From NCBI GenBank assembly GCA_041752395.1, contig JBGSWN010000223.1:1-64000 (forward strand): a stretch of 64,000 nt of DNA. Reading direction: 5' to 3'. Position 1 is the first letter of the stretch. Each line of letters begins with the position of its first letter. Below the pieces are notes generated by a model. The model was not told where the DNA came from. It made no database searches and saw only the letters and a list, made by a program, of their open reading frames with translations. This stretch comes from UBA6168 sp041752395. Lineage in GTDB: Bacteria > Bacteroidota > Bacteroidia > Chitinophagales > Saprospiraceae. Made by a program: the position numbers and the translations under genes. Below are positions 50,825 to 60,686 of the stretch, piece after piece.

Positions 50825-51577
50825 TCACCCCATCCCCCCCAGCACCTGCAACAAATACCCCTTTTTTCGTTGCGCAACGGGCAACTCGGCCCCATCGCTC
50901 ATCACCACTTCGCCGCCGAAACGGTTCACGTAACTCTGCACATGGTCGAGGTTCACGAGGTGCGATTTGTGGATACGCTCAAAGCGGTGGCGGGCGAGTG
51001 ATTCCTCCAGTTCCTTCAGTGTTTTGGCGAGGAGCAGCTTCTTGCCGGTGTCAAAAAAAACCGTCGTGTAGTTCCCCTCCGAGGCCAGCCGAACGATGCT
51101 CCGAACGGGGAACAAATGGATGCCATCGGCAGTGGCGAGGGCGATGCGCTCTGGTGGAGCAGTGGCCGTCCGGTACTGTTGCATGAACTGCTGCATCTGG
51201 CTGTTGAAGGATGTTTGCTGGGTGCGCAATGCCTTGTCAACGGCGGCCCGAAGCTCCTCGGCGTCAATGGGTTTGAGCAGATAATCGAGTGGGGCGAACT
51301 TGATGGCCTTGAGCGCATAATCACTGTAGGCGGTGGTGAAAATCGTTTTAAAAGACTGATAATCAACTTGTTCCAAAATATCGAAGCCAGCGCCGTCCGT
51401 CAGTTGGATGTCCAAAAAAAGCAGGTCCACGTCCGTTTGTTTGCGGAGCAAAGCCACCCCCTCGGCCACCGAGCCAGCCTCCCCGATGATGCGGATTTCG
51501 GGGCAATGCAGGTCAAGTTCTTGGCGCAAGGTGGCACGGGCATTGGGCTCGTCGTCTATGAGGATGGATTTTATCAT
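50825..51577 (-). CDS. LytTR-type response regulator (partner of the propeller kinase)
   Basis: A 250-residue regulator. The receiver has D8 and D9 (ILIDDEP), the phosphate-accepting D56 in LLFLDIQLTDG, and K102 in YLLKPI, all normal. The LytTR DNA-binding domain (~140-250) contains IVRLASEGNYTTVFF, FERIHKSHLVNLDHVQSYVN and LPVAQRKKGYLLQVL. Its start overlaps the stop of the upstream sensor gene by 4 bp (ATGA), so sensor and regulator are translated together. Confidence 0.93.
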   Translation of the reverse strand: MIKSILIDDEPNARATLRQELDLHCPEIRIIGEAGSVAEGVALLRKQTDVDLLFLDIQLTDGAGFDILEQVDYQSFKTIFTTAYSDYALKAIKFAPLDYLLKPIDAEELRAAVDKALRTQQTSFNSQMQQFMQQYRTATAPPERIALATADGIHLFPVRSIVRLASEGNYTTVFFDTGKKLLLAKTLKELEESLARHRFERIHKSHLVNLDHVQSYVNRFGGEVVMSDGAELPVAQRKKGYLLQVLGGMG

Positions 51578-54546
51578 GTTTCCATTGTTTTATGAATTTG
51601 TTCCATCGGCAGCCGCACCACCACCTCCGTCCCAGCCGCCACGCCATTTTCATCGTAAACATCGTTGATTTCCACCGCAGGTGGCACTGCTTTTTTGCGG
51701 AGCAACTGCAGCCGCTCCTGCGTGATGGCCGTGGCCAAGGGCTTGTGCGGGTCCCGCAGGTTTGACTTGGCCGCCGCCGCCGCCCGGCCAATGCCGTTGT
51801 CCCGCACCATCGCCACGATTTCCGAATCTTTTTTGCTGAAAACAACCGCCACATGGCCCTTGCCCTGCTTGCCCACGATGCCGTGAATCACCGCATTTTC
51901 CACAAACGGCTGGATGACCATCGAGGGGATGAGCACTGCCGTGGGCACGATGTCCGGCGAAATTTCCACCGTGAAATCCATCTTGTCGGGATACCTGATT
52001 TGCGAGAGCTGCATGTAGATTTTCAGCAGTTCCACCTCCTGTTCTAGCGGGATGAAAGCGTCCGAGTAGTCGAGGTTCAGCCGCAGCAGCTTGGCAAACT
52101 TGGAGATGTAGCTGTTCGCCTCCCTGATTTTGTCCTGGCCGTAGTAGCCCTTGATGGTGTTCAGGGCATTGAAAATGAAGTGCGGGTTCATTTGGAGGCG
52201 CAGCGCCAGCATCTTCAGGTCGGCGTTCTTGGATTGCAGTTCCAACTTTTCATTTTCCGTTTCCATCAGTCTGCGCTGGTACTCGTACTGCCTGCGCAGC
52301 TTGCGCTCCCGCCGTTTTACCCAAAGAAAAACAAGCCCCGCCAACCCTGCCAATGCCCCAGCGATGAACCACCATTGCAACCAAATCGGTGGGGCGATGC
52401 GGAAGCTTTGCGAAGCGGCCACCTCGCTCTCCACGCCGGAACTGTTCACCGCCACCACCTCGAACTGGTACTGGCCGGGGCGTAGCGAGGCATACTCCAC
52501 GGCCTCGTTGGTGGTGGTGTGCCAGTCGCTGTCGAGGCCGAGCAGGCGATAGCGGTAGTGCAGTTTTTTGTAATCCTTGAAAGACAGGCCCTCGAAGCTG
52601 AAACTGACCGAATTTTCCCCGGCGCTCAGGCGCAAGGACGGACCGGGCTGACGCTCCTGTTCGTTCACCATCCATCGTTTCAGGTGGCTGGGCGGTGGTG
52701 GCAGTTTTTTGGTGAAAATGGCGAAGGGGACAACTACCAGGCCATCGTCATTTCCCAAAAAAATCTGCTCGCCGATTACCTCCACGGCGTTCAGTTTCTC
52801 AGCACCGAGGCCGTGTACGTTGGAGAAATCGAGGAGTTTCAGGCTGCCAATTTCGCCCGCCACTTTCATCAGGCCACTGGCCGTGGCCACCCAAAAATTG
52901 CCGCTGGCATCTTGGCAGAAGTCCCTGCAAATCTTGGGGCTTTGGCCTGCGGAGGCGATACCGATGCTGTCGAGCACCTGCCCATTGCGAAGCGCAAAAA
53001 GCCCGCTGGACTCGGTAAGCGCCCAGAGCGTGTTGGTTTTTTTATCAAAAATCAGCTCCCGCATATTGTGCGGCAGCACGGCTTCGCTCATTTTATTTTG
53101 GTAAAAAAACAGGCCATTGGGCGTGCCTAGCCAAGCGGTGTTTTCATGGTCGAAAACGATGCGGTCCACCCGCATAAGGCTCAGCTTTTCGGGGGCGTAT
53201 TTTTTGTAAAACTCCTTCACCTGGGTTTCTTCCATCCTTTCATTTGGGGCAAAAAGGAGGGGGATTTTCGCCTTTGGCACCCGGTAAAGCCCCGTGAAGC
53301 CCGCCCAGAAATTGCCGTCGGCGTCCATGTTCACGTCCGTGGAGCGGAGCAGTATGAATTGCTTTCGGCCCTGCTTCACCAAGGTCATTCCGGCCTTGCC
53401 CGAAATGAGGGTGGAGCCGTCCGGCAGTTGGCGGATGGAGCTGATGGCCCGTGGTATGAGGCCCTTCGGAAAATGCTGCAACGGGGCCAGTTTCCCCGCC
53501 TCGAAACTGCTGAAATTGTTGTTGGGCATGCCGATCCAGAGCCGTCCGCCAGCATCGGCGGAGAGGCAGTTCACCTGCCCTGGGCTGTTGCCATCGGCAT
53601 CGAGGATTTGCAGGATTTCGGGGGTCGGAGTGTAAAAAACGCCGTCTTCGAGGGTGGAAAACCACCAGCCGCCCTCCCGGTCTTCGAGGATGGCGGAGAC
53701 CTGCGAATCGGGGAGATAGACTTTGCGAAGTTGCAGGTTTTGACGGTCGAAAAGATAGGCCCCGCTGCGGCTGCCCACCCAAAGCCGGTCGGCTACAGGG
53801 GTGACGGAGATGACTTCGTTCATAGTGGCAGGGAAGGGCGTGAACGAGATGGGTTTTTGGGTTAAGTTATTGTAAATCAGTAGGTTGCGGATTCCAGTGA
53901 TGTACAGGGTATCGCCCATTTCACCCAGCTTAACGGGCTTGATGATGTTCGTCAATTTGCCCGTTCTGACGATGGTTTCCTGATAAAAATAACCGACAGC
54001 GCTGCTGTCCGTGAGGATGCCGATGGTGTCGCCTTTTGCGGGCCAAGCCTGAACCACTGCCACTGGGAATGTCGATACGGAGGCTGTTTTTTTTGAAAAA
54101 TCCAGCCTTCCTATTTTGTCGTTAGAGGCGAAGATGATTTCGCCATTTTCCGCTTCAAAAATATTGAGCACGATGCCCCCCAAGTTTAAATCGTGCAATA
54201 ACGGTGTGTCGTGTTCGCTGTGTATTTTTCCATCCTGAAAAAAGCAGGGTTTGCCGTTCAGTGTGGCGAACCAGATGCGCTTGGCCCGGTCTTCGTAGCA
54301 GATGAAAACCTCGTTGTCGGAAAGCCCGTCGGCGGTGGTGAAATTGGTAAAATGGGCCCCATCGAAACGGCTCACGCCCACGTCGGTGCAGAACCAGATA
54401 TAGCTTTTGGAATCTTGGAAAACGAAGTAAACGTTGTTGGAAGGCAGCCCATCCCGTACCTTGTAATTCCTGAAATAGGGCGACTGCCCGATGGCGGAGG
54501 CGGCGGTGAAAACAAGAACGGATATAATGATTAGGTTTCTAAGCAT
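51574..54546 (-). CDS. Two-component sensor with periplasmic propeller and LytS-type kinase
   Basis: A 990-residue sensor. ATG 54546 (MLRNLIIISVLVFTAASAIG) gives a proper signal peptide. The periplasmic part (~25-640) is a two-bladed propeller of repeats such as DSKSYIWFCTDVGVSRFDGA and RIWFATLNGKPCFFQ, followed by a Y_Y_Y domain (~630-720, FEGLSFKDYKKLHYRYRLLG, QYQFEVVAVNSSG). One transmembrane helix (~730-750), a coiled coil, and a His_kinase domain of the LytS class (QMNPHFIFNALNTIKGYYGQ) with an ATPase (VIQPFVENAVIHGI, DNGIGRAAAA) follow. Such sensors in Bacteroidota often detect polysaccharide breakdown products or cell-surface state; the ligand here is unknown. Confidence 0.9.
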   Translation of the reverse strand: MLRNLIIISVLVFTAASAIGQSPYFRNYKVRDGLPSNNVYFVFQDSKSYIWFCTDVGVSRFDGAHFTNFTTADGLSDNEVFICYEDRAKRIWFATLNGKPCFFQDGKIHSEHDTPLLHDLNLGGIVLNIFEAENGEIIFASNDKIGRLDFSKKTASVSTFPVAVVQAWPAKGDTIGILTDSSAVGYFYQETIVRTGKLTNIIKPVKLGEMGDTLYITGIRNLLIYNNLTQKPISFTPFPATMNEVISVTPVADRLWVGSRSGAYLFDRQNLQLRKVYLPDSQVSAILEDREGGWWFSTLEDGVFYTPTPEILQILDADGNSPGQVNCLSADAGGRLWIGMPNNNFSSFEAGKLAPLQHFPKGLIPRAISSIRQLPDGSTLISGKAGMTLVKQGRKQFILLRSTDVNMDADGNFWAGFTGLYRVPKAKIPLLFAPNERMEETQVKEFYKKYAPEKLSLMRVDRIVFDHENTAWLGTPNGLFFYQNKMSEAVLPHNMRELIFDKKTNTLWALTESSGLFALRNGQVLDSIGIASAGQSPKICRDFCQDASGNFWVATASGLMKVAGEIGSLKLLDFSNVHGLGAEKLNAVEVIGEQIFLGNDDGLVVVPFAIFTKKLPPPPSHLKRWMVNEQERQPGPSLRLSAGENSVSFSFEGLSFKDYKKLHYRYRLLGLDSDWHTTTNEAVEYASLRPGQYQFEVVAVNSSGVESEVAASQSFRIAPPIWLQWWFIAGALAGLAGLVFLWVKRRERKLRRQYEYQRRLMETENEKLELQSKNADLKMLALRLQMNPHFIFNALNTIKGYYGQDKIREANSYISKFAKLLRLNLDYSDAFIPLEQEVELLKIYMQLSQIRYPDKMDFTVEISPDIVPTAVLIPSMVIQPFVENAVIHGIVGKQGKGHVAVVFSKKDSEIVAMVRDNGIGRAAAAAKSNLRDPHKPLATAITQERLQLLRKKAVPPAVEINDVYDENGVAAGTEVVVRLPMEQIHKTMET

Positions 54547-54912
54547 GGAAATTGGCACAAAATAACGGCGTTTTGTCGAGAGCCAAGCGGATTAAAATAA
54601 ATGGACTTCGGCGTAAAATCAGCCAAAGAAATCGTTTGTCCTGGTAGCTGTGCAAGGGACGCCGTTCTTGCTGAAATTTGCATTGTTTATAACTCCATAG
54701 GTAAAGCCCAAAAAATTGAATCATTACTCCTCAAAGCCAATAAAAAATCAAATTTAAGAATAGCGAATTAACGATAGGTGCGGCCTGCGACTCAAAGGTT
54801 TTCGAAAGCGGAAGCAGCTAAATCGCAGGTCTTTTTTTTTTTTCATGAACGGACAGTTTATTTGTCTAAATTTGTACAATTATAATTCCGTTTTATAACC
54901 GATTACGCATTT
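54547..54912. other. Intergenic region upstream of the divergent T9SS gene
   Basis: No convincing gene. A 56-codon ATG frame at 54601-54771 (MDFGVKSAKEIVCPGSCARD...) and a minus-strand frame at 54539-54724 are weak. CCTGCGA/TCGCAGG flanks a 30-bp spacer before a long T run near 54830, which may end transcription from the left. Confidence 0.35.
54840..54874 (+). promoter_or_regulatory. Putative promoter of the type B T9SS gene
   Basis: TAAATTTG at 54867-54874 fits the -7 consensus TAnnTTTG, about 40 bp before the ATG at 54913. A T-rich stretch lies upstream in place of a clear -33 TTG. Confidence 0.4.
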
Positions 54913-57900
54913 ATGAAAATCTCCCATGCAACATTCTTGTCTTCGCTGCTATTGCTGATTTGCAATCTTAGTTTTGCGCAGACATACTACACGCTGCGAA
55001 GCTATCCCCCGCAAGGTCCAGGTTTTTGGGAAGGCAGTACCTCGCTCTATAAAATAACCGTCAATGGCAGTAATTGCAGCCTTGACAGCATCGCTACCAT
55101 CATGTATCCAGGGGTTGATTCCTTGGTTCCTCAATCGTTATGCCACTGCCCAGATGGCTTTTTATATGCTGATGAATGGGATGACAGCACCCATATTTAT
55201 AAGATAGACAAGGCCACGGCAGTGGTTGTGGAAAAGATTGCGATTACGGGTGTTTTACCAAGTCAAAGTCAATACAGGTCATTAAGCTGCGGCGCTGACG
55301 GTATGATATACGTCACAGGTGGTTATTATGTAGAGCCTTCAAAATTCATGAAAATTAACCCGCTGACAGGTGCCACCACATTGCTGGGTACTGGCCCCTC
55401 CATTGATTTCATTGCCAACCCCATTCATTTCGATAACAATTGGTATGGCATTGCGGGAAATGATGTAAAACGAATTGACCTCAACGGCGCAACCTGGGAA
55501 ACGGAGGTGCTTTTTGGGCAACCATTCGGCAATTATATTGGTGGGGTAAGCATCTACCCTAGCCTTTGCAACACATTTATATCCAACCATGCCGGAAACC
55601 TTCAACTGATAAATATTGACGATGAGACTTTCACCCCTTTGTGCCAGCTTAATTTCCCGGTATATGAATTGGCAGGCGTAGATGAATATGACCCTGCCCC
55701 CTCATGGCCAGTCCCCATTGACCTCGACCGAAACGACAGTTCTGGAGCATTCGGGAGTGACTATAATTCCGCTATTTTCAATTGCAAAACCAACCATGTC
55801 AAAATAGCCGATGACGATGCTTTTATCCCATCATATCCCATCATTGACACCATGTGGGTCAGCATCACGGGCGGTATATTGGACCCCGGAATGGAAGGTT
55901 TATATATGGGGTTGCCGCCCATCGGCATCGGAGTGGCAGGCAATACCACCACGACTATTACCTTCACCAATGCTGCCGGAAATGCCCGTGTTTCCGATTT
56001 TTTAGATGCACTCAAACTCGTTCAATACAAGGATATAGCGCTTTCCCCAACGGGCGGCACAAGGGAGGTGACCGTCAGTTTTACCACCCGCCAAGGCTTT
56101 CCTACCAATACTGCCAAATGCTTCGTGCAGGTGCAGCAGCTGCCCACCATTACCGTGGACCTCGGCCCTGACCAAATTGGTTGTAATGGGACTGGTGTTA
56201 CCTTGGATGCCGGAAACCCTGGGAAGACCTATTATTGGAGTGGCCAGCAGACCAGCCAGACTATCACTACTTTTTTTTCGGGAACCTACAAAGTAACCGT
56301 CAGCGATGGCATAAATTGCCCAGGTAGCGATGAGGTCATGGTAAGTTTTTTACCCGTTGTTCAGGCAACCGTGCAAATGCCCAATCAAAGCTGTGCGGGG
56401 GATAGCATACCTGTTAATATTACTTGGAACACCAACGATGCATTTGACATTGTGGTTATAAAGAGCACTAGCGACAACGACACATTGTATGGATTCACAT
56501 CGGGTAGCCCCTATTTTCTTATAACACCAGATATAAACAACCTGAACGCTTATACATTGACTGGAAGTTTTAAAAATCTATTGACCGGTAATTCAATAGA
56601 ATGCCTTAAATTTATGCCAGTTAATTTTTCAATTCAAGTGCATCCAACCCCAGAGATATATCAAACTGCCAAGATTTGCGAGGGGGATAGTATTTTTTTG
56701 GCAGGTGCTTGGCGCTACCTAGCTGGCGACTATATTCAATATGGCTATACATCAACTGCTTGCAATCAGGCTGTCATAACTACATTGACCTTGAAAACGC
56801 CGGGCAATAAATTCACATACCTTAATTCCGCCACCTGCAATCCTGCTGAGGCTGGTGTTTTTACGCAACACCTTTACACCCAAAACATCTGTGACAGCAC
56901 CGTAATTACTACCGTTAACTTACTTACCAGTGACACGGTTTTTCTCGCTTCGCAAACCTGCGACCCAACGCTGGCGGGCGTTTCCACCCAAGACCTGATA
57001 AACCTGGCGGGCTGCGACAGCACGGTCATCACGAGCATCACGCTCTCTCCAAATGATTCGGTTTTTCTTGCTTCGCAAAGCTGCGACCCAACGCTGGCGG
57101 GCGTTTTCACCGAAACCCTGACGAACCAAGCGGGCTGTGATAGCACCGTCATCACTACTGTCACGCTGGTTACGGGCGATACAGTTTTCTTCGCTTCGCA
57201 AAGCTGCGACCCAGCACTGACGGGTGTTTTCACCGAAACCCTGACGAACCAAACTGGCTGCGATAGCACCATCATCACTACCGTCACGCTGGTCACGGGC
57301 GACACAGTTTTCTTCGCTTCGCAAAGCTGCGACCCAGCACTGACGGGCGTTTTCACCGAAACCCTGACGAACCAAGCGGGCTGCGACAGCACCGTCATCA
57401 CGACAATCACACTGGTCACAGGCGACACGGTTTTAATCGCTTCGCAAAGCTGCGACCTAACAATGGCGGGCGTTTTCACGCAAAACCTAACGAACCAATC
57501 AGGTTGCGACAGCACCGTCATCACGACTATCACGCTCATACCGGGAGATATGATTTTATTGGAAAATGAAACCTGCGACCCGGCTTTGGCGGGAACGGAT
57601 ATGGTTTTCTTAACCAATCAATATGGCTGTGACAGTGTTGTTATAACTACCATTAGTCTCCTTCCGATTGACACGACATTGCTCAATAATTTCACCTGCG
57701 AACCATCTGAAACAGGGCTTTTTGAATTGCATTTTACAGGGCTAAATGGTTGTGACAGCCTTGTCTTACTGACGGTTTCATTGCTACCTGCTGATTCCTG
57801 CTTAACCGCACCGACTTTGCCGAAAGTTTATGCCCCGAATGCATTTTCACCGAATGGCGACGGCGTAAACGACCTTTTCCTGCTTTTTGGAAATGACCAG

Positions 57901-58113
57901 ATTGAGAAAATCCGAAGTCTCCAAATTTACAGCCGCTGGGGTGAGCGGGTCTTCGAGGCGTTCAACCTTTTGCCAAACGACCCAAGTGGCGGCTGGGATG
58001 GTAGTTTCAGAGGAAAACCAATGGGTCCCGGTGTTTTTCTTTTCTATTCTGAAGTGCTGTACAAAAATGGTGAAGTGGAAATCGTGAAAGGCGATGTGAA
58101 TTTGCTGAAATAA
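54913..58113 (+). CDS. T9SS protein with gliding-motility-type (type B) sorting domain
   Basis: A 1,066-residue exported protein. Signal peptide MKISHATFLSSLLLLICNLS with cleavage after FAQ; an N-terminal region (~30-270) of beta-propeller look (LSCGADGMIYVTGGYYVEPS); a middle with a PKD-like domain (~410-480, VDLGPDQIGCNGTGVTLDAG); eight tandem 41-residue repeats (~640-970) of the pattern CDPxxAGVFTxxLTNQxGCDST VITT; and a C-terminal type B sorting domain (~975-1066) with YAPNAFSPNGDGVNDLF, IYSRWGERVFE and GWDGSFRGKPMGPGVFLFY. Type B domains send proteins through the Por system and occur in gliding bacteria. Probably a surface adhesin (inference). Confidence 0.92.
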   Translation: MKISHATFLSSLLLLICNLSFAQTYYTLRSYPPQGPGFWEGSTSLYKITVNGSNCSLDSIATIMYPGVDSLVPQSLCHCPDGFLYADEWDDSTHIYKIDKATAVVVEKIAITGVLPSQSQYRSLSCGADGMIYVTGGYYVEPSKFMKINPLTGATTLLGTGPSIDFIANPIHFDNNWYGIAGNDVKRIDLNGATWETEVLFGQPFGNYIGGVSIYPSLCNTFISNHAGNLQLINIDDETFTPLCQLNFPVYELAGVDEYDPAPSWPVPIDLDRNDSSGAFGSDYNSAIFNCKTNHVKIADDDAFIPSYPIIDTMWVSITGGILDPGMEGLYMGLPPIGIGVAGNTTTTITFTNAAGNARVSDFLDALKLVQYKDIALSPTGGTREVTVSFTTRQGFPTNTAKCFVQVQQLPTITVDLGPDQIGCNGTGVTLDAGNPGKTYYWSGQQTSQTITTFFSGTYKVTVSDGINCPGSDEVMVSFLPVVQATVQMPNQSCAGDSIPVNITWNTNDAFDIVVIKSTSDNDTLYGFTSGSPYFLITPDINNLNAYTLTGSFKNLLTGNSIECLKFMPVNFSIQVHPTPEIYQTAKICEGDSIFLAGAWRYLAGDYIQYGYTSTACNQAVITTLTLKTPGNKFTYLNSATCNPAEAGVFTQHLYTQNICDSTVITTVNLLTSDTVFLASQTCDPTLAGVSTQDLINLAGCDSTVITSITLSPNDSVFLASQSCDPTLAGVFTETLTNQAGCDSTVITTVTLVTGDTVFFASQSCDPALTGVFTETLTNQTGCDSTIITTVTLVTGDTVFFASQSCDPALTGVFTETLTNQAGCDSTVITTITLVTGDTVLIASQSCDLTMAGVFTQNLTNQSGCDSTVITTITLIPGDMILLENETCDPALAGTDMVFLTNQYGCDSVVITTISLLPIDTTLLNNFTCEPSETGLFELHFTGLNGCDSLVLLTVSLLPADSCLTAPTLPKVYAPNAFSPNGDGVNDLFLLFGNDQIEKIRSLQIYSRWGERVFEAFNLLPNDPSGGWDGSFRGKPMGPGVFLFYSEVLYKNGEVEIVKGDVNLLK
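56836..57819 (+). repeat. Eight tandem 123-bp coding repeats
   Basis: Units of 123 bp (41 codons), for example from 56959 to 57082, each containing TGCGACCCA and ACGGTCATCAC-like blocks. The central four units are nearly identical; the outer ones have diverged. They encode a C-x-GCDSTVIT repeat. Confidence 0.85.
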
Positions 58114-58143
58114 TGCCTATTATTGAACGTTAATTCGGTCAAT

Positions 58144-58869
58144 ATGATGAACTTAAAGACGCTTTTGATAGTATTCTTTGTGTTAAAATGGGCAATATTG
58201 TCTGCACAAGGCGACTTTGTAAATGTCTATTTTCTACCCGGCACAGGCTCCGATGAGCGCCTGTTTTCCAAGATTATTTTGCCCGAAGGACTTACTGCCA
58301 ACTTTGTACAATATCCAGTGCCAGATAAAAAGGCGAGCATGGCTGAATATGCGGCCATTATTGCGCAGCAAATAGATACAACGCAACGTTTTGTGCTGGT
58401 TGGCGTCTCCATCGGTGGCATGATTTGCACAGAGTTGGCTGACTTAATAAAGCCAGAAAAAACTATTGTCATATCCAGCAGTAAGTGCAGGAAAGAGTTG
58501 CCTCGGCATTATCGTTTTCAACAGCATATTCCGATTAATAAATTATTTGGTGCAAGGTTCATCAAGGCTCTGTCGTTCGTTGCTCAAGCAGTCGTGGAGC
58601 CGGACAGAAACAAGCAAAAGGCGGTTTTTAAAGTCATGCTTCGTGATAAAAACAGGCTGTTTATGAAACGTGCCGTGAATATGATAATCAATTGGGAACG
58701 GGAGGAATATTCACCCAATATCGTTCATATCCACGGCACGAAAGACCATACACTGCCGCTGAAAAACATCAAACCAAGCATCATTGTGCAAGGTGGCTCG
58801 CACATGATGACGCTGATTCGGGGAGAGGAAATTAGTGCGATTATTAACGGTATTCTTTTGGGTAAATAA
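58144..58869 (+). CDS. Secreted alpha/beta-hydrolase-like protein
   Basis: A 241-residue protein; ATG 58144 (MMNLKTLLIVFFVLKWAILS) gives a signal peptide and is preferred over TTG 58123. The nucleophile elbow is VGVSIGGM (GxSxG), an oxyanion-like FLPGTGSDERLF lies near the start, VHIHGTKDHTLP carries the acid-bearing strand and the histidine is in QGGSHMM. It should be an esterase- or peptidase-like hydrolase of unknown substrate. It starts 30 bp after the type B T9SS gene on the same strand and may be co-transcribed; its stop is 11 bp from the convergent gene's stop. Confidence 0.8.
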   Translation: MMNLKTLLIVFFVLKWAILSAQGDFVNVYFLPGTGSDERLFSKIILPEGLTANFVQYPVPDKKASMAEYAAIIAQQIDTTQRFVLVGVSIGGMICTELADLIKPEKTIVISSSKCRKELPRHYRFQQHIPINKLFGARFIKALSFVAQAVVEPDRNKQKAVFKVMLRDKNRLFMKRAVNMIINWEREEYSPNIVHIHGTKDHTLPLKNIKPSIIVQGGSHMMTLIRGEEISAIINGILLGK

Positions 58870-58880
58870 GCTGCTCTGCA

Positions 58881-60686
58881 TCAATCTTGCTTGATGATAC
58901 GGTGGGAGATGATTTGATTTCCCACTATTATTTGCACCGAATATACCCCGCTTTCATATCCATTTAAGTCAAACGAAAAGCCATCCGATGGTTTTATTTG
59001 TTTTACCAGCCTACCAAAGCTGTCGGTAATACTGACAATTGCATCTGCTGGGAGGTCACCTATTAGTTCAAAAATGCCGTTGGTTGGGTTGGGGGCAAGT
59101 ACCAGACTTTCCAGGTTTTCAAAACCTGGAAAGTCTATGGACACCACTTTCGACAGTTCCTCCTTTCCGTCAAAATCCATTTGCCGAAGGCGATAATAAT
59201 TCAAGCCGGGCAAGGGGTTTTCATCCAATAAAGCATACTGCTGTTCCTTTGTTGTTGTCCCAATACCTTTCACAAAATCAATTTCAGCCCATTGACCCCT
59301 ATCTGTCATGCGTTCCACGGAAAAGCCTCGGTTGTTGCTCTCGGAGGCAGTTTGCCAGTCTAATTGGACGGTGTTATTCTCATTTTTGGTAGCAGTAAAT
59401 CGGGTGAGTTCGACTGGAAGGGAAGATACTGCATTGACTGTAATACCCGTGCCCGTATATGATATGGTCCAATTAATGCCCGGCACGGTGGGATAATTAA
59501 TGGTCGTATAAGTGCCGACCCGGCTACTGGCTTCCAAAAACGTATAGGTCTCCCCAGCCGTAGGCATAAAGCCATTAAGTAGGGAAATAGTGAGTGTTCC
59601 AGTGATATTAGCTGTGCCTGTCACACCGATTTTGTCGTATTGGGTGCAGGGCGTGGTTCCGCCGATTTCTATCAAGGTAACTGGTGTTGGTGAGCCGGCT
59701 ATATTTGAATAGCCACTGTTAAAAGTCAAGCAACCTGTACCACTGTTTCCGGGGGCAAAATTGTGGGAGTTCTCAAATGGTTTCGAGCCGCCAAAGGTTC
59801 CAATACCTTTCGTATTTGCGTTTACCGTTCCTGGTTTATCAGTATTTATTATGCCGTCATTCGTCAAGTTTAAGTTAAATCCACCAATGATAGAACCGCC
59901 GATACCAGCTCCGAAATTAATAGTGGCGCTGCTGTTATTCAATACGGTACCCGGTGCAAAACCCGAATTAATGCCCGCTTTCGCAGCACCTGTATTTACG
60001 ATAGTCAAAGTGTTATTATTGGTGAAAGTCCCTCCAAAAGTAAAACTAATGCCCGGCGCCGCATTGGAAGTGCTGCCAATGGTAATTATACCATTGTTGG
60101 TGAACTGGGCATTCGTAGAAAATGTAATTGCTGCTATATTAGTAGCAATTGTACCATTATCGAAGCTCATCATATTCGAATTGTTGACGGTGCCACCTGA
60201 GCTGCCACTGACGAATTGAATACCTGCACCATTGTAATTGTCAACGCTGATACTACCGCCATTCGCAAGTGAACTACCAGTGCCTTTGAGGCCGATTCCG
60301 CCGGAGCAATTTGTGATTTGGATATCGCCGCTGTTGTTCAGGGAAGCACTGTTTAATTCAATGGCGTAAGTGCCGCCGATATCAATCAAAAGAATGCCCA
60401 TCGCATCTAAGCTTAAAGTGGAGCCGGTCATTGTGATAGTTTTGACAGATGCGACGGTACTATTTATATCAATCGTGAAAGCACCGATGGTAACTGCATC
60501 CGTAATGGTCGGCAACCCATCTGGGTCCCAATTGTTGGCATCGCTCCAAAGCGTGGTGCCAGCGCCACCGTCCCACGATTTTTGGGCGTTTGCGAAGCTG
60601 GTAACCAACATGAAAATGAAGAGAAATTGGATTTTGGATAAAAGGGTCCTGGAACCTGACATAGGCAGGGATTGCAATTTGAGCAT
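58881..60686 (-). CDS. T9SS-sorted protein with repetitive beta-helix passenger
   Basis: A 601-residue exported protein. ATG 60686 (MLKLQSLPMSGSRTLLSKIQ) is preferred, followed by the signal helix FLFIFMLVTSFANAQ. The passenger is rich in Asn, Gly, Ser and Thr in short beta turns (NNSGDIQITNCSGGIGLKGT, FTNNNTLTIVNTGAA), like beta-helix/autotransporter passengers; the 285-395 part (GTCLTFNSGYSNIAG-type, LTISLLNGFMPTAGETYTF) resembles the end of such passengers. A VELTRFTATKNENNTVQLDW domain precedes the T9SS type A tail (LVLAPNPTNGIFELIG, GYESGVYSVQIIV). A 33-bp perfect palindrome lies within the coding sequence just before this tail. Confidence 0.88.
   Translation of the reverse strand: MLKLQSLPMSGSRTLLSKIQFLFIFMLVTSFANAQKSWDGGAGTTLWSDANNWDPDGLPTITDAVTIGAFTIDINSTVASVKTITMTGSTLSLDAMGILLIDIGGTYAIELNSASLNNSGDIQITNCSGGIGLKGTGSSLANGGSISVDNYNGAGIQFVSGSSGGTVNNSNMMSFDNGTIATNIAAITFSTNAQFTNNGIITIGSTSNAAPGISFTFGGTFTNNNTLTIVNTGAAKAGINSGFAPGTVLNNSSATINFGAGIGGSIIGGFNLNLTNDGIINTDKPGTVNANTKGIGTFGGSKPFENSHNFAPGNSGTGCLTFNSGYSNIAGSPTPVTLIEIGGTTPCTQYDKIGVTGTANITGTLTISLLNGFMPTAGETYTFLEASSRVGTYTTINYPTVPGINWTISYTGTGITVNAVSSLPVELTRFTATKNENNTVQLDWQTASESNNRGFSVERMTDRGQWAEIDFVKGIGTTTKEQQYALLDENPLPGLNYYRLRQMDFDGKEELSKVVSIDFPGFENLESLVLAPNPTNGIFELIGDLPADAIVSITDSFGRLVKQIKPSDGFSFDLNGYESGVYSVQIIVGNQIISHRIIKQD
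59104..59136. repeat. Perfect 33-bp palindrome inside a coding sequence
   Basis: AGACTTTCCAGGTTTT pairs perfectly with AAAACCTGGAAAGTCT around one C. In the minus-strand frame it encodes the segment DFPGFENLESL of the T9SS protein, between its interdomain region and sorting domain. Confidence 0.85.

Noticed and set aside
54601..54771. 56-codon ATG frame in the gap before the type B T9SS gene
   Set aside because: No recognisable motif, weak start context and position across a likely promoter/terminator region.
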